A stretch of 64,000 nucleotides of DNA from Cryptomeria japonica (lineage: Eukaryota; Streptophyta; Pinopsida; Cupressales; Cupressaceae), in NCBI RefSeq assembly GCF_030272615.1, contig NC_081409.1:24698406-24762405 (forward strand), given 5' to 3'. Below, one piece after another: positions 1 to 10,543 of the stretch. Under the pieces are notes generated by a model. That model was not told the origin of the DNA, ran no database searches, and was given only the letters and a program-made list of their open reading frames with translations. A program made the translations under genes and the position numbers. Each line of letters begins with the position of its first letter. Position 1 is the stretch's first letter.

Positions 1-599
1 GATACTTATCCAATCTTGCATACCAAGCTCCTGGGGCTTGTTTCAATCCATATAGAGCTTTTCTTAGCCTACAAACCATATCATTGTCATCTATCAAAGA
101 AAATCCATTAGGTTGTTCAATATAGACTTCCTCTTCAAGAACTCCATTCAAGAATGCACATTTAATAGCCATTTGATAAACTTTGTAGTTCTTGTGAGCT
201 ACAAAAGCCAAGAATAATCTGACTACCTCAATTCTTGCTATTGGTGCAAAGATTTCATTGTAATCAACTCCTTCTTTCTAGGAATATCCCTTACACACTA
301 GTCTTGCTTTATTTCTGACAACCTTACCATCTTCATTAAGTTTGTTTCTAAATACCTATTTGGTTCTAATTACATTTTTATCTTTAGGTCAGGGAACTAA
401 TGTCCAAGTATTATTTTTCTCAATTTGTCCTAATTCTTCTTCCATAGCTTTAATCCAAAATTTATCTTCACATGCCTCATTGATAGATGATGGTTCAATT
501 TGAGAAATAAGACATACCTCTTCATTTTCCAATCTTCCTTTTGTCATAACTCCTTTAAATTTGTTTACAATTATCTGATCTTCAGAATGATTCAATCTT
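1..599 (-). pseudogene. copia reverse transcriptase N-terminal half, truncated by window
   Basis: Encodes the start of the copia RT domain, including [19 protein letters not shown] and, in the next stretch, [19 protein letters not shown] and [16 protein letters not shown]. The catalytic YVDD-type motif lies beyond the left edge. A TAG at 278-280 falls in GYS*KEG where the inverted partner has GYSQKEG (CAG at 3660-3662). A further break lies near 360-385. It pairs with 3341-3939 on the other strand. Confidence 0.88.
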
Positions 600-1281
600 A
601 CATACTATGGTGTCTTATTTTGTTGTTGTTCTTCAATTACTGTGGAATCCTCTGATGGTACTGGGCTAACTGCATCTTCATTCTATATCGGTGGATTTAG
701 TGTAGGTTCATTTGTCACAATTTTTGTTGTTGGTTCAGAGTCTATATACCTTGAGGTTCCTCTGAATTGTTCATCAATCTTTACATTTGTGCTCTCAACA
801 ATTTTCTGCAATCTCTTATTAAAACATTTATATGCCTTGCTCTTAGATGAATAACCAAGAAATATTCCTTCATCACTTCTAGGATCAAATTTGTCAATAT
901 ACTCATCTCTTCTAATATAACATTTACTTCCAAAAATTCTGAAATACTTAAGAGTATGAGTATTACCAAACCATAGTTCATGAGGGGTCTTACCTGTTTC
1001 ACCTTTGATGTGAACTTTGTTGAATGTATAGATGGTTGTGCTAATTGCTTCTCTCCAATATATATGTGGTAAATTTGCTTAGATAACATACTTCTTGCTG
1101 CATCCAAGAGAGTTCTATTTTTCCTTTCAACAACTCTATTCTGTTGTGGTGTCCAAGGTGATGATAACTGTCTTCTGATTCCATTCACTTCACAAAATGT
1201 ATTAAAGTCCTTAGATGTGAATTCACCTCCTTGGTCTAATCTTAAACATTTGATTTTCTTACTATTTTCATTTTCAACCAT
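600..1281 (-). pseudogene. copia integrase core and post-integrase linker, broken
   Basis: Continuation of the same element. The stretch begins with a second integrase catalytic Asp in LRLDQGGEF and carries the Glu in VVERKNRTL, the spacing expected of the DDE core. It then frameshifts into the copia post-integrase motif FLGYSSKSKAY, read from other frames around 830-890. Downstream, the linker to RT carries a TAG at 683-685, where the inverted copy at 3255-3257 reads CAG. It cannot make a functional integrase because the frame breaks inside the core. Confidence 0.85.
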
Positions 1282-1290
1282 CGCTTTGAA

Positions 1291-3049
1291 CTATTTGAAC
1301 TTTCCAAGTGCTTCTAATTTTTCTCTAAGAAAAGTGACCCAACACATTCTAGAATAATCATCAATAATTAGCATGAAATATCTATCACCTTGTAAGCTTT
1401 TATTTCGTAAGCTTTTATTTCTAGCTGGACCACATAATTCAGTGTGAATCAAATCAAGAGTATTATTGGATTTTTCTGGAATACTTTTAAAACTAGCTCT
1501 AACTTGTTTTCCAAATTGACATTCCTTACAAATTGTACCATGAGGTTTCACAATTTTAGGTAGATCTCTAACTGCCTTAGAAGTATTGATCTTCACCATG
1601 CAATCAAAGTTTACATGACAGAGTCTCTTATGCCATAACCAACTTTCATCTATATGAGCAATCAAGCATGTCTTTTCACTATTATTCAAATGAAAGATAT
1701 TACCTCTAGTTTGATTTCCAGTTGCAATTTCCAAACTAGTTCTATTCATGACTTTGCATTTTCCATTTTTAAATTGTAACCGAAATCCCTTCTTAACCAA
1801 TTGACCAACACTTAAAAGATTATGCTTTAATCCTTCAACATAGTAGACATTGTCAGTGTTATGCTTACCATCAAGAGATATTGTACCCTTACCTTTGATT
1901 GAACAGGCTTTGTCATCTCCAAATCTTACTAAACCTCCATTGTATTCTTGAAAGTTCAAGAATTTACCTTTGTCTCCTGTCATATGATGTGAACATCCTG
2001 AGTCAATGATCCATTCATCCTTTACTTCAACTTTAGTTGCTAGGGCTTGTTCTACCGGTTGATCAGTAGGTGCCGGTTGATCTTTTGTTATCGCAACAAA
2101 AACCCATCCATTGTCTGTTGGATCCTCATTAGAATCATCAGTCACTCCTTCATCAGCAATGTAACAAGATTTATCTTTGTTCTTCTTAAATCTGTATTTC
2201 TGATATTCAGGATTAGGCTTGAATGTTCTTCTAGCTTCTTCTCTTAGTCTAGCATGTCTATCAGGGCATCTCAAAGCCATATGACCAATCTTATTATAGT
2301 TGAAACATTTAAAGAGTGCTTTACCTTCATACTTACTTCCAACTAGACCTTTTGGCATTTTCCTTGCAAATAGTGCTTCAAGTTCTTCAAGCTCTTCATT
2401 TTCCTTCCTAGTTTCTTCAAGTTCTCTTGCATAGAAGGCTTTCCAATCTGATTTGTCAAATGATGGAGTAGATGATGTTGATGCTTTAAAGGCCAAATCT
2501 ATTTTTATAGTAGCAACAGGACCAAATTCCTCAATTTCAAAGGCTGAAAGTTTTCCAGTCAATGTATCCCTAGTTACTGATGTATTAGACATTGTTCTCA
2601 ACTCATTTATAGCAGTAACCTTCATTTTATATGTCGGTGGCAATCCTCTTAGGATTTTTGAAACAATTTCATCCTCACTTAAGGTTCCTCGACAACATTT
2701 AATACCCAAAACAATTTCATTTACTCTTTCCATAAAAGCAAAAATCCTTTCATCTTCTTCCATTTTCAGATGTTCATACCTGACTCGGAAGCTTTCAAGT
2801 TTTGCAATCTTGACTATGGAATCTCCTTCATTTAGTGTTTCCAATGATTCCAAATAGCTTTAGCAGTAGACCTATCTGATAATCCCATGATTTGTTGATC
2901 TGATAATGCGCTCAAAAGTGCTTATCTTGCTTTGCAATCATTCTCCTCAATGTCCTCATCTTTAGCTAAAGTAGTTGGAGCAGTCTGACTAGCTACAACA
3001 GTAGTATAACCATTCTTTGTAACTTCCCATATGTCTTTACCAATGCATT
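1291..3049 (-). pseudogene. copia gag-protease-integrase N-terminal part, broken
   Basis: The open stretch 2853-1291 encodes 520 residues; the preceding 2854-3049 is gag in another frame with a stop. The zinc knuckle at residues 183-196 has Tyr for its second Cys (CFNY...C). The protease active site is IIDSGCS (Asp near 284). GAG-pre-integrase has WLWHKRLCH, giving the two integrase His ligands, and CKEC supplies the two Cys ligands near 442-445. The first catalytic Asp of integrase, normally in an HTDL context, is Glu here (HTEL, near 472). A 15-bp tandem duplication repeats RNKSL at 476-485. In an active element this polyprotein packages RNA and integrates cDNA. The open frame ends after the IDDYSRM motif, and the integrase resumes in a different frame downstream, so it is dead. 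Confidence 0.88.
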
Positions 3050-4979
3050 ATTTGATCCTAGAAGTGATGAAGGATTATTTCTTGGTTATTCATCTAAGAG
3101 CAAGGCATATAGATGTTTTAATAAGAGATTGCAGAAAATTGTTGAGAGTACAAATGTAAAGATTGATGAATAATTCAAAGCAACTTCAAGGTATATAGAC
3201 TCTAAACCGGCAACAAAAATTATGACAAATGAACCTACACTAAGCCCACCAGTACAGAATGAAGATCCAGTTACACTGGTACCATCAGAGGATTCCACAG
3301 TAATTGAAGAACAACATCAAACTAAGACACCCCGGTATGTAAGATTGAATCATTCTGAAGATTAGATAATTGGAAAAAAAATTAAAGGAGTTATGACAAG
3401 AGGAAGATTGGCAAATGAAGAGGTATGTCTTATTTCTCAAATTGAACCATCATCTATCAATGAGGCATGTGAAGATAAATTTTGGATTAAAGCTATGAAA
3501 GAAGAATTAGGACAAATTGAGAAAAATAATACTTGGACATTAGTTCCCCAACCTAAAGATAAAAATGTAATTGGAACCAAATGGGTATTTAGAAACAAAC
3601 TTAATGAAGATGGTAAAGTTGTAAGAAATAAAGCAAGACTAGTGTGTAAGGGATATTCTCAGAAAGAAGGAGTTGATTACAATGAAACCTTTGCACCGGT
3701 AGCTAGAATTGAGGCAGTCAGATTATTCTTGGCTTTTGCAGCTCACAAGGACTACAAAGTTTATCAAATGGATATTAAATGTGCATTTTTGAATGGAGAT
3801 CTTGAAGAGGAAGTATATATTGAACAACTTGATGGATTTTCTTTGACAAATGACAATGATATGGTTTGCAGGTTAAGAAAAGCTCTGTATGGATTGAAAC
3901 AAGCCCCAAGAGCTTGGTATGCAAGGTTGGATAAGTATCTTTTAAAGATTGGATTTACTAAAGGAAATGCAGACAACAATTTATATTACAAAATAACTAA
4001 TGATGACATCTTGATTATAGAAGTATTCATTGATGATAGAATCTTTGGAGGAGAAGATGGATTATGTAAGGAATTTTTTATTAAAATGCAGCAAGAATTT
4101 GAAATGTCTATGATTGGAGAAATAAAATTCTTTTTAGGATTGCAGATTTCACAGACTGATAAAGGTAAATTTTTGAGTCAACCCATGTACTTGAAAGAAT
4201 TACTAAAAAAATTTGGGATGGAGAACTCTAAACCGGTAAGCACACCTATGACTACAAATGACAAATTATCTCAAAGGGATGAATCTACACTTGTTAATCC
4301 AATTAGATACAAATCTACGATAGGAGGTTTACTGTATTTGACACAAACCAGACCTGATATTATGAATGCAGTATGTATTATTTCTAAATTTCAAAGTAAT
4401 CCTAGGGAAAATCATGAATCAGTAGTAAAAAGGATTTTCCGATACTTACAAGGCACTGCAAATCTTGGATTATGGTATCCTAGAGATGAAAACTTTGATC
4501 TATGTGCATACACAGATGCAAATTGGGTAGGAGATGTGGATGATAGGAAAAGCACCACTGGAGGAGCATTCTTTCTTGGAAAAAGATTAGTTTCTTGGTT
4601 GAGTAAGAAACAGAGTTGTACATCTTTATCAACAGCAGAATTAGAATATGTTGTAGCAGCAACTAACTGTACACAGGTCCTATGGCTTAAACAAATGTTG
4701 AAAGACATAAAGGTAAAATGCAAAGAACCTATTACTATATATTGTGATAACACTGTAGCAATTGATATATCTAAGAATCTGGTATTACATTCTAAAACAA
4801 AACATGTTTCTATCAAACTGAATTTTCTAAGAGAAAAAGTTGAAGAAAAGGAGATACAAATGGTTTATGTGAATACTAAAGAACAACTTGCAGATATTTT
4901 CACAAAACCTTTGCCTAAGGAGACCTTTGAATATCTGAAAAATCAACTTGGAGTCATACCACCACTAGTAGAGACTTAA
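3050..4979 (+). pseudogene. copia pol fragment: integrase tail, RT, RNase H
   Basis: Begins abruptly inside the post-integrase region (FDPRSDEGLFLGYSSK), then has a TAA near 3169 and a TAG at 3363-3365. From 3393 a 528-residue frame stays open to 4979. RT is at about residues 35-280, with the first catalytic Asp in [12 protein letters not shown] (near 127) and the two Asp in FIDD (212-215) in place of the usual YVDD. RNase H follows at about 365-510: Asp in YTDANW (375), Glu in STAELEY (416), Asp in YCDN (452), and the terminal ADIFTKPLP. In an active element it copies the RNA into cDNA. The upstream truncation removes gag, protease and most of integrase, so the open frame is a survivor of a dead copy. 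The 3' LTR follows at 5339. Confidence 0.9.
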
Positions 4980-5338
4980 ACAGTTGATGATTGTCATCAA
5001 CTGGCAGAATTGAAAGATAAATCTTTTACTCCAGTCTTTGATGAGGAAGCTACTTCTCAGGGGGAGTAGTTGGTATATTGAATTGATTGGTATTTTGTGT
5101 ATGAACTTGATTTTTTTAACTTTGGCATTTGATGTCAAAGGGGGAGAGATATCTATGGAAAAACACATTATCTTCTAAGGAGAGATTGGTATTGAAAAAA
5201 AGTTTTGGAAAACACATGTTGCTCCCAGGGGGAGAAATTGTTTAGAGGAAATTGCTAGTTTTTGGTATTTGGCATTTCTGTTTTGTCACTTTGATGGTTT
5301 TTCCATCGTGTGTTGCTATCAATGCCAAAGGGGGAGAT
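4980..5338 (+). promoter_or_regulatory. 3' untranslated region with four polypurine tracts
   Basis: Between the pol stop and the LTR there are four G-rich purine tracts of the form (A)AGGGGGAG, at about 5059-5066, 5137-5146, 5227-5234 and 5327-5337. The last abuts the LTR and is the expected primer for plus-strand cDNA synthesis. Multiple such tracts are, to my knowledge, a mark of sirevirus-type copia elements. ATGTCAAAG or ATGCCAAAG precedes two of the tracts, suggesting duplication. Confidence 0.75.
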
Positions 5339-6413
5339 TGTTGGTATTTTGGTATGGTTTTGTCATTAATGTCAAAACCTACTGAAACACTAGCACTTTG
5401 GAGATCCAACAACATTCACCGGCAAGCAAGTAACTATTGCACAGTTACTGGCATATGGTTCACTGACAAGATATAATGTTCACCGGCACTTGGAATGATA
5501 TGGAAGACACTTGGTAATGTCAAAGAAATCATGTGGACACTTTGTTTTGAAGAACTAATCATTGGTATATTCATATTTGCATATTTGCTTTTACCGACAA
5601 ATAGGTCCAAGGTTATCTAGGGTTACACCGGCAGGTTTATCTTTTTCAGATCAGCATGGCATGCTATAGAGATGATTTATTATTGTTGTAAATCCATTAA
5701 GCTGACATGTTCAATCAGTTATTGCATCGGATATTATATTATTTGTAAAATGTTTTTATTGTAATATCTTGTAGAGCTGACCTACTAAAATTGGTTTTAG
5801 GGTATGGTATAAATGTAAGATCTTATTTGTAAGATTGAATGTGGAGTGCGAAGAAGAATTGTGAGAAGGTATATATGAGATCAAGCAGAGATATACATGA
5901 AGACATCATCTGAAGGTGAAGCTAGGTTTTTGTAGAAGCATATCAGCATTACACCGGTACTGAAGCTAGCATATGAAGATGCTATTTTGTATAGTACATT
6001 CTTATTGGATTTAACCATCCAACTGTAGTTAGTGTGACTCCCATATTATGATTGAGCAGTGAGCTCTAGGCTATTGGCCTTTCTGCATGTGCAGACCCCA
6101 TTTATGTACACTTACTATCTGCAGTAGTATCTTCTGATTGTGGGTAAGGTTTCCCACCATGGTTTTTCCCCTTACATGGTTTCCACATACAAATATTGGT
6201 GTTATATGTTGTGGATAACTTTATATAACTTTATGTTTATGTTTCATGCATTAATCTTTACCGGTATACCAATTTATTGTTAACACTGTCTATCAGCATA
6301 CTTAACTGGTTTATCGGTATTAAGCATTAAGCTGGTTAATTACTTTTTGGTTTGAATTTATTAGACAACTGATTCACCCCCCCCCCACTCTTAGTTGTCT
6401 CTGGAATCTAACA
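5339..6413 (+). repeat. 3' LTR of the left copia element, 1,075 bp
   Basis: Starts TGTTGG directly after a polypurine tract and ends CTAACA, the TG...CA rule. A TATA box (TATAAAT) is at 5808-5814. Downstream is the block GTGGG...CCCAC followed by GGTTTTTCCC, shared with the other LTRs here. A C-run lies in a hairpin just before the end. No primer-binding site follows, which fits a 3' LTR. No matching 5' LTR is in the window, so the TSD cannot be tested. Confidence 0.85.
6363..6400 (+). other. LTR 3'-end hairpin with poly-C loop
   Basis: Arms AGACAACTGA and TTAGTTGTCT pair over 10 bp (one G-U) around a loop containing a run of 10 C. The arm sequence differs from that in the other LTRs of the window, yet pairing is kept. 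Confidence 0.7.
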
Positions 6414-6794
6414 CTGTGCCTCCGGAAAAGACTTGATTGATGGGGTTTGGCATCAGTCTGGCATGCATTATCAGAGATACTATTCATTCTAGCACTATTG
6501 TGGGATGCTACTACTCAAAGGGAGTAGTCAGCTTTGAGATTCAGAGGCTTATGCTTTTGCTTTGATATTTCTTATCAGATTTCTGACATTGATGTCAAAG
6601 AGGGAGAGATAGTGATGTGAAAAATCAATTCATAACTTTACAAAGATATTATTCAAAGGGGGAGAGACATTGATATTCAAATCTATTTGCAGGAGATTGT
6701 TGGTTGTCTTCCACAGGGGGAGACTTGTTTGGCATTTCTTGGTACTTAGATGTTTTTCACATCTAGTGTTGCCATCAATGCCAAAGGGGAAGAT
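6414..6794 (+). promoter_or_regulatory. 3' end of a second sirevirus-like element, polypurine array
   Basis: No coding sequence is visible. Purine tracts occur near 6515 (AAAGGGAG), 6598 (AAAGAGGGAG), 6655 (AAAGGGGGAG), 6714 (AGGGGGAG) and 6783 (AAAGGGGAAG), the last immediately before the LTR at 6795. The first, just after 6414, is degraded. The left copia probably inserted here or recombined into it. Confidence 0.65.
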
Positions 6795-7940
6795 TGTTGG
6801 CGATTTGGTGGAATTGATTATGTGTTGCATTGATTTTTTTTCATTGATGTCAACACTAGTTGTTTGGATGCTTTATCGGCACCCTTCTGGTCCCGATAGG
6901 TTGAGTAGTTTTTGGTTAACATGGATCCAGCATGATCCGGTAGACTCTAGTATAATCTGGTAATATAATTGACTTGTTCATGATACTCATACTTATATTT
7001 GATTAGTTGGTTTCGATCTGGTGATTGGAAGCTATCCTTCTTACTTTGAAGATTGGTTTTTGGTTCCAGCAAGGGTTTCATTGGCATAAATTTTGGTGGA
7101 GATCTTTGTTTCATTACATAATTAATGTTGGTGCAGTGTCTGATGGAGTTTTAGGATGTTGTTGGTGATCATGTTCGAGACTTAGCATTTGGAGATGATT
7201 ATTGAAGCGTGTGGACCTATACTTGGTTCCAGTCAATCTAGGTTATGACCGACATTAATGAAACGTGTGGATAGGACCTATTGTTGTATTTATGGGATGT
7301 CTTATGTGTGGATATTATTTGTTTTGGTCTTAGGCCAACATGGTTTTTAATTATGTTATTGGTTTATTGTCTGGTAGCCACCCTAATTGTTTATGGTCAA
7401 GGGTTTGTATAAATAAGATGTAAGATCTCATTGTAGATCATCATTATTATTGTAAGAGGTCATGGTCAAGGAATGTAATGTGTGAATAATGTAATATCAC
7501 TCAGGCAGAGGAGTTGGTCGATCATTAGAGATCGAATTGGGTTTTTGTAAGAGGATTTAGTCCTCTGGTATTGAGCTTAACCGGAACTGTACTCGGGCAT
7601 AGGAGATGCTATCTTTTGCAGTTCAACACTTCTTCGGATTGTAGTATCGATTTATATGTATTCAGTGAGGCTCCTTTTGTGATTAGTTGTGTGCTCTAGG
7701 TTTTTGGCCTTCCTATAAGTGTAGGCCCCTTCATTGTAATTCACATACTTATTGCAAAAGTATTATTTGACTGTGGGTAGGCTTCCCACCATGATTTTCC
7801 CTTTATCAGGTTTTCCATGTACAAATCTCGGTGTTGTGTAGATGCCTTTTATTCTGTGATTACTGTTTATGCTTAATTGGATTAATGGCTATTCCGATAT
7901 TATTGTTTTGGGTTCTGTTATTAAAGTTTAAATTGCTAAT
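6795..7940 (+). repeat. partial LTR of the second family
   Basis: Begins TGTTGG after a purine tract. It has a TATA box (TATAAAT) at 7408-7414, the GTGGG...CCCAC block near 7770 and the GGTTTTCCATGTACAAAT block near 7810. The C-run hairpin and CA end seen in the other LTRs are absent, so the 3' end is deleted at about 7940. The right boundary is approximate. Confidence 0.65.
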
Positions 7941-8394
7941 TCCTCTAGTAATCATCTTTCCTAGAATTTTTTATTATTCAATTATTTTGCAACTTAGATT
8001 CCAAAATCCAAATTGCAATTCTCAAATTTCAAATTTCCCTCCCTTAGTTCATGAGTTTTACTACTATTATTCAAACCTATAATATCCTCATAAGAAGAAG
8101 TTATATAATTAAGGCGTCTCAAGGTTTAATTATTGAGGAGATGGAGTCTAATTTGGACAACTTATTCCATGAGGATGTTGGTGATTCTTCTAATCCTACA
8201 AATATCCCCATCTACACTCATTCTTTAAATAATTCTCATGATGTAGAGGAATCACTAACTAGGGTTTTTGTTTACCAATTGGAGAAGATATACAATCAAT
8301 TTGAAGACCTTCAACAATGTATGAGTAAACAATACCCGAAAAGTGAAGCTCTCCCATTGATTGAAGGATTAAAACAAATGGTTCATTAAGAGAA
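7941..8394 (+). other. AT-rich spacer with one short ORF
   Basis: The first 100 bases are AT-rich with no recognisable feature. The rest holds the ORF at 8051-8389. No LTR end, TSD or repeat was found at the boundaries. Confidence 0.4.
8051..8389 (+). CDS. hypothetical protein, 112 residues
   Basis: Not recognised. An open frame of 112 codons, with a second ATG at 8141 that starts an acidic 83-residue stretch (MESNLDNLFHEDVGD) rich in Asn, Ser, Glu and Asp. No membrane segment, signal peptide or zinc motif is visible. It lies directly upstream of a degraded copia pol fragment in the same direction, so it may be a leftover of a gag N-terminus or unrelated filler. The length is only modestly above chance for AT-rich DNA. 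Confidence 0.2.
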   Translation: MSFTTIIQTYNILIRRSYIIKASQGLIIEEMESNLDNLFHEDVGDSSNPTNIPIYTHSLNNSHDVEESLTRVFVYQLEKIYNQFEDLQQCMSKQYPKSEALPLIEGLKQMVH

Positions 8395-9392
8395 ATGATA
8401 AAAGCTTGGAAAGTTTTGAATCATGATGTGATGAGAGTATATTTTTAGGTTATTCCTTACATAGTAAGGTGTATAAGTGATTTAACAAAGTATTGAAAAG
8501 AATACTTGAAAGTACTCATGTTAAAGTTGATGAGAAAGTGCAGGTTAATGAGGAAATGCACAAGACAACAAAAATAGTATAAAAGTTGTAGAAATAAAGT
8601 CTGAATTAGAATCTGAAGTTGGAGAAGGAATTTCTAAAAAGGGAGAAGATACAACTAGCATCCCAGTGGATACTAAGATAAAACTACTATTTCCTATCAT
8701 AGAAAAGATAGGATATAAAACTCCTTTCAAGACTCTTCTAAAAGATCATCCTCAAGAGCAAATAACTGGAGACAAATACGTAGGAATTCTAACTAGAAGA
8801 AGAGAGATGCAAAATCAGGTGATCAAGAAAATTTATGTTTGTTATAAGCATTAGAACCTAAGAATTATAATGAAGATTGGATTAAGGCCATGGAAGAAAG
8901 ACTGGGGCAGATTGAAAAGATTAAACTTGGGAACTAGTCCCTAGGCCTGAAAAATAAAAATATAATAAATTGCTGAAATGGGTATTTAGAAACAAGATAG
9001 ATGAAAATGGTAAATTTGTAAGAAATAGAGCTAGGCTTGTCTGTAAAAGGTACTCTCAAATTGAAGCCATTGACTTTGGTGAAACATTTTCTCTTGTGAT
9101 TAGGCTTGAAGAAATTAGAATATTTTTGGCTTTTTTAGTTTATAAATTTTTTAAAGTGTATTAAATGGATGTTAACACAACTTTTCTTAATGGTTATCTT
9201 GATGAAGAAGTATATATGGAGAAGCCTGAAGGTTTTCAAGCAAATAAAATCTTAACTTTGTTTACAGGATGAAAAAGGCACTCTATGGTTTGAAACAATC
9301 CCCTAGCCCTTGGTACTCTAGGATGGACAAGTATCTTGTAATAAATGGATTCACAAGAGGAGGTGTGGACAACAATCTTTATGTCAAGGTGA
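8395..9392 (+). pseudogene. degraded copia pol, left half (element A)
   Basis: Frameshifted but recognisable: the post-integrase motif (FLGYS, then FNK...STHVKVDE) near 8440-8540, then RT with WVFRNKIDENGKFVRNRARL at about 8978, MDVNTTFLNG after a stop near 9163, and [20 protein letters not shown] at 9269. The frame then runs NNLYVKV and stops abruptly at 9392, where a minus-strand LTR begins. The RT continues 15.3 kb away at 24707. Expected role: cDNA synthesis of a copia element, now dead. It is the oldest host layer in this part of the window. Confidence 0.8.
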
Positions 9393-9640
9393 TGTTGGAA
9401 TACAGTGAATCCAAGAACACTGAGAGGGGGGGTGAATCAGTGTTCTATCGGTAATACAAGATTTTAACTTTTTATAACATACGCATAGGTAAGTATACCA
9501 AGATGTTGAACAAAAAAGTTGTTAGATGCAAAAAAAAATGAAAATTATCATAACCCGTGCATGTTCTATGAAATTCAAAAATTTGCTAGGCTTGGTAACA
9601 CCAAGCTTAGCCAAAAATAATAAAAATAAATAAAAAGGAG

Positions 9641-9790
9641 GAATAATTTCTCATAACCTATACTGGTTATTCAAAACTATGGGTTTTGAGGAACAATTTC
9701 TCATAACCTATACTGGTTATTCAAAACTACGGGTTTTGAGGAACAATTTCTCATAACCTATACTGGTTATGCAAAAATAGAAGTTTTGGC
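9641..9790. repeat. 50-bp tandem repeat, three copies
   Basis: Copies start at 9641, 9691 and 9741, each beginning GAAYAATTTCTCATAACCTA and carrying GGTTAT...GGGTTTTGAG; the last copy is diverged at its end. Confidence 0.85.
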
Positions 9791-9831
9791 CTTAGTTTCG
9801 CATAACCCATATGGGTTATGTAGAACTAGGA

Positions 9832-9834
<3 letters not shown>

Positions 9835-9896
<62 letters not shown>
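9835..9896. repeat. (AG)n microsatellite
   Basis: An uninterrupted AG dinucleotide run of about 31 units. Confidence 0.95.
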
Positions 9897-9900
<4 letters not shown>

Positions 9901-10296
9901 ATACGACCTCTAATGACACCTAAGGGGTCATATGGTGGGCTAATAAAATGATATATTAAATTTAAAGTTATGAATAGAACATAACTTTAGGGATAAAGTT
10001 ATGAGAGAGAGAGAAGAGGGTGAGAGACTCGACAAAGAAAGAAGTGTGAGGGGGAGAGAGATGTGTTAGAACTCAATGAGGATAATTAGAGATCATAATA
10101 GATAGAGATGGTGATGGGGGAAGGAAGACGAGAGAGGAAAAGAAGAGAGACATGCATGTATAAAAACATATCTATATAAATATATGTATATATAACTATA
10201 GATATGCATATATACATACATAAACACATATTATATATGTATGTCTATACATATGTGTAATAAATGCTAAGTTTGCAAGCATACATTTTGATGTCT

Positions 10297-10510
10297 TCAT
10301 AACCTGTATGGATTTTGTGAGACTAAAAATGATGTTTTTCATAACTCGTACTGATTTTGTGAAACTCAAAATGATGGTTTTTCATAACATGTACGGGTTT
10401 TATGAAACTCAAAATGATGTTTTTCATAACCCGTACTAGTTTTGTGAATCTCAAAATGATGGTTTTTCATAACCCATGCGAGTTTTGTGAAACTCAAAAT
10501 GATGGTTTTA
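10297..10510. repeat. about 42-bp tandem repeat, five copies
   Basis: Each unit contains TTCATAACNNGTA, then TTTTGTGAAACTCAAAATGA; starts lie near 10297, 10337, 10380, 10422 and 10465. It shares the CATAACC core with the 50-bp repeat at 9641. Confidence 0.8.
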
Positions 10511-10543
10511 GTTCTACATAACCCATATGGGTTATGTAGAACT
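10510..10543. repeat. 34-bp perfect palindrome
   Basis: Centred on CATAACCCATATGGGTTATG; the arms extend seven more bases each side (AGTTCTA / TAGAACT). The same 20-bp core recurs at 9801-9820. It could extrude a cruciform or form an RNA hairpin. Confidence 0.9.

Larger units (their letters stand above)
1..3049 (-). mobile_element. Ty1/copia remnant, gag through RT, cut by window edge
   Basis: Read on the minus strand this holds, in order, gag with a zinc knuckle, aspartic protease, GAG-pre-integrase, integrase and the start of reverse transcriptase, the Ty1/copia order. The 5' side stops inside gag at about 3049, so the LTR, primer site and about the first 40 gag residues are missing. The other side runs off the window. 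At 3050 it meets an inverted copy of the same family. The arms 1-890 and 3050-3939 pair so that the two coordinates always sum to 3940 at every point checked, so they carry no net indel. Confidence 0.9.

Noticed and set aside
2453-2857. 134-residue plus-strand frame
   Set aside because: It is antisense to the gag frame of the left copia element and has no independent support.
3393-4979. Intact RT/RNase H frame as evidence of an active element
   Set aside because: The copy lacks a 5' LTR, gag, protease and most of integrase and is joined to an inverted copy; the open frame is a fragment.
5252-5476. 74-residue frame spanning the LTR start at 5339
   Set aside because: It crosses the purine tract/LTR boundary and is not preserved in the other LTR families.
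8051-8389. 112-residue ORF as a host gene
   Set aside because: No promoter, intron or recognisable domain, and it is wedged between a truncated LTR and a decayed copia pol; kept only as a low-confidence hypothetical.
9641-10510. CRISPR-like array of spaced repeats
   Set aside because: Repeat units are directly contiguous with no unique spacers, in a plant transposon context.
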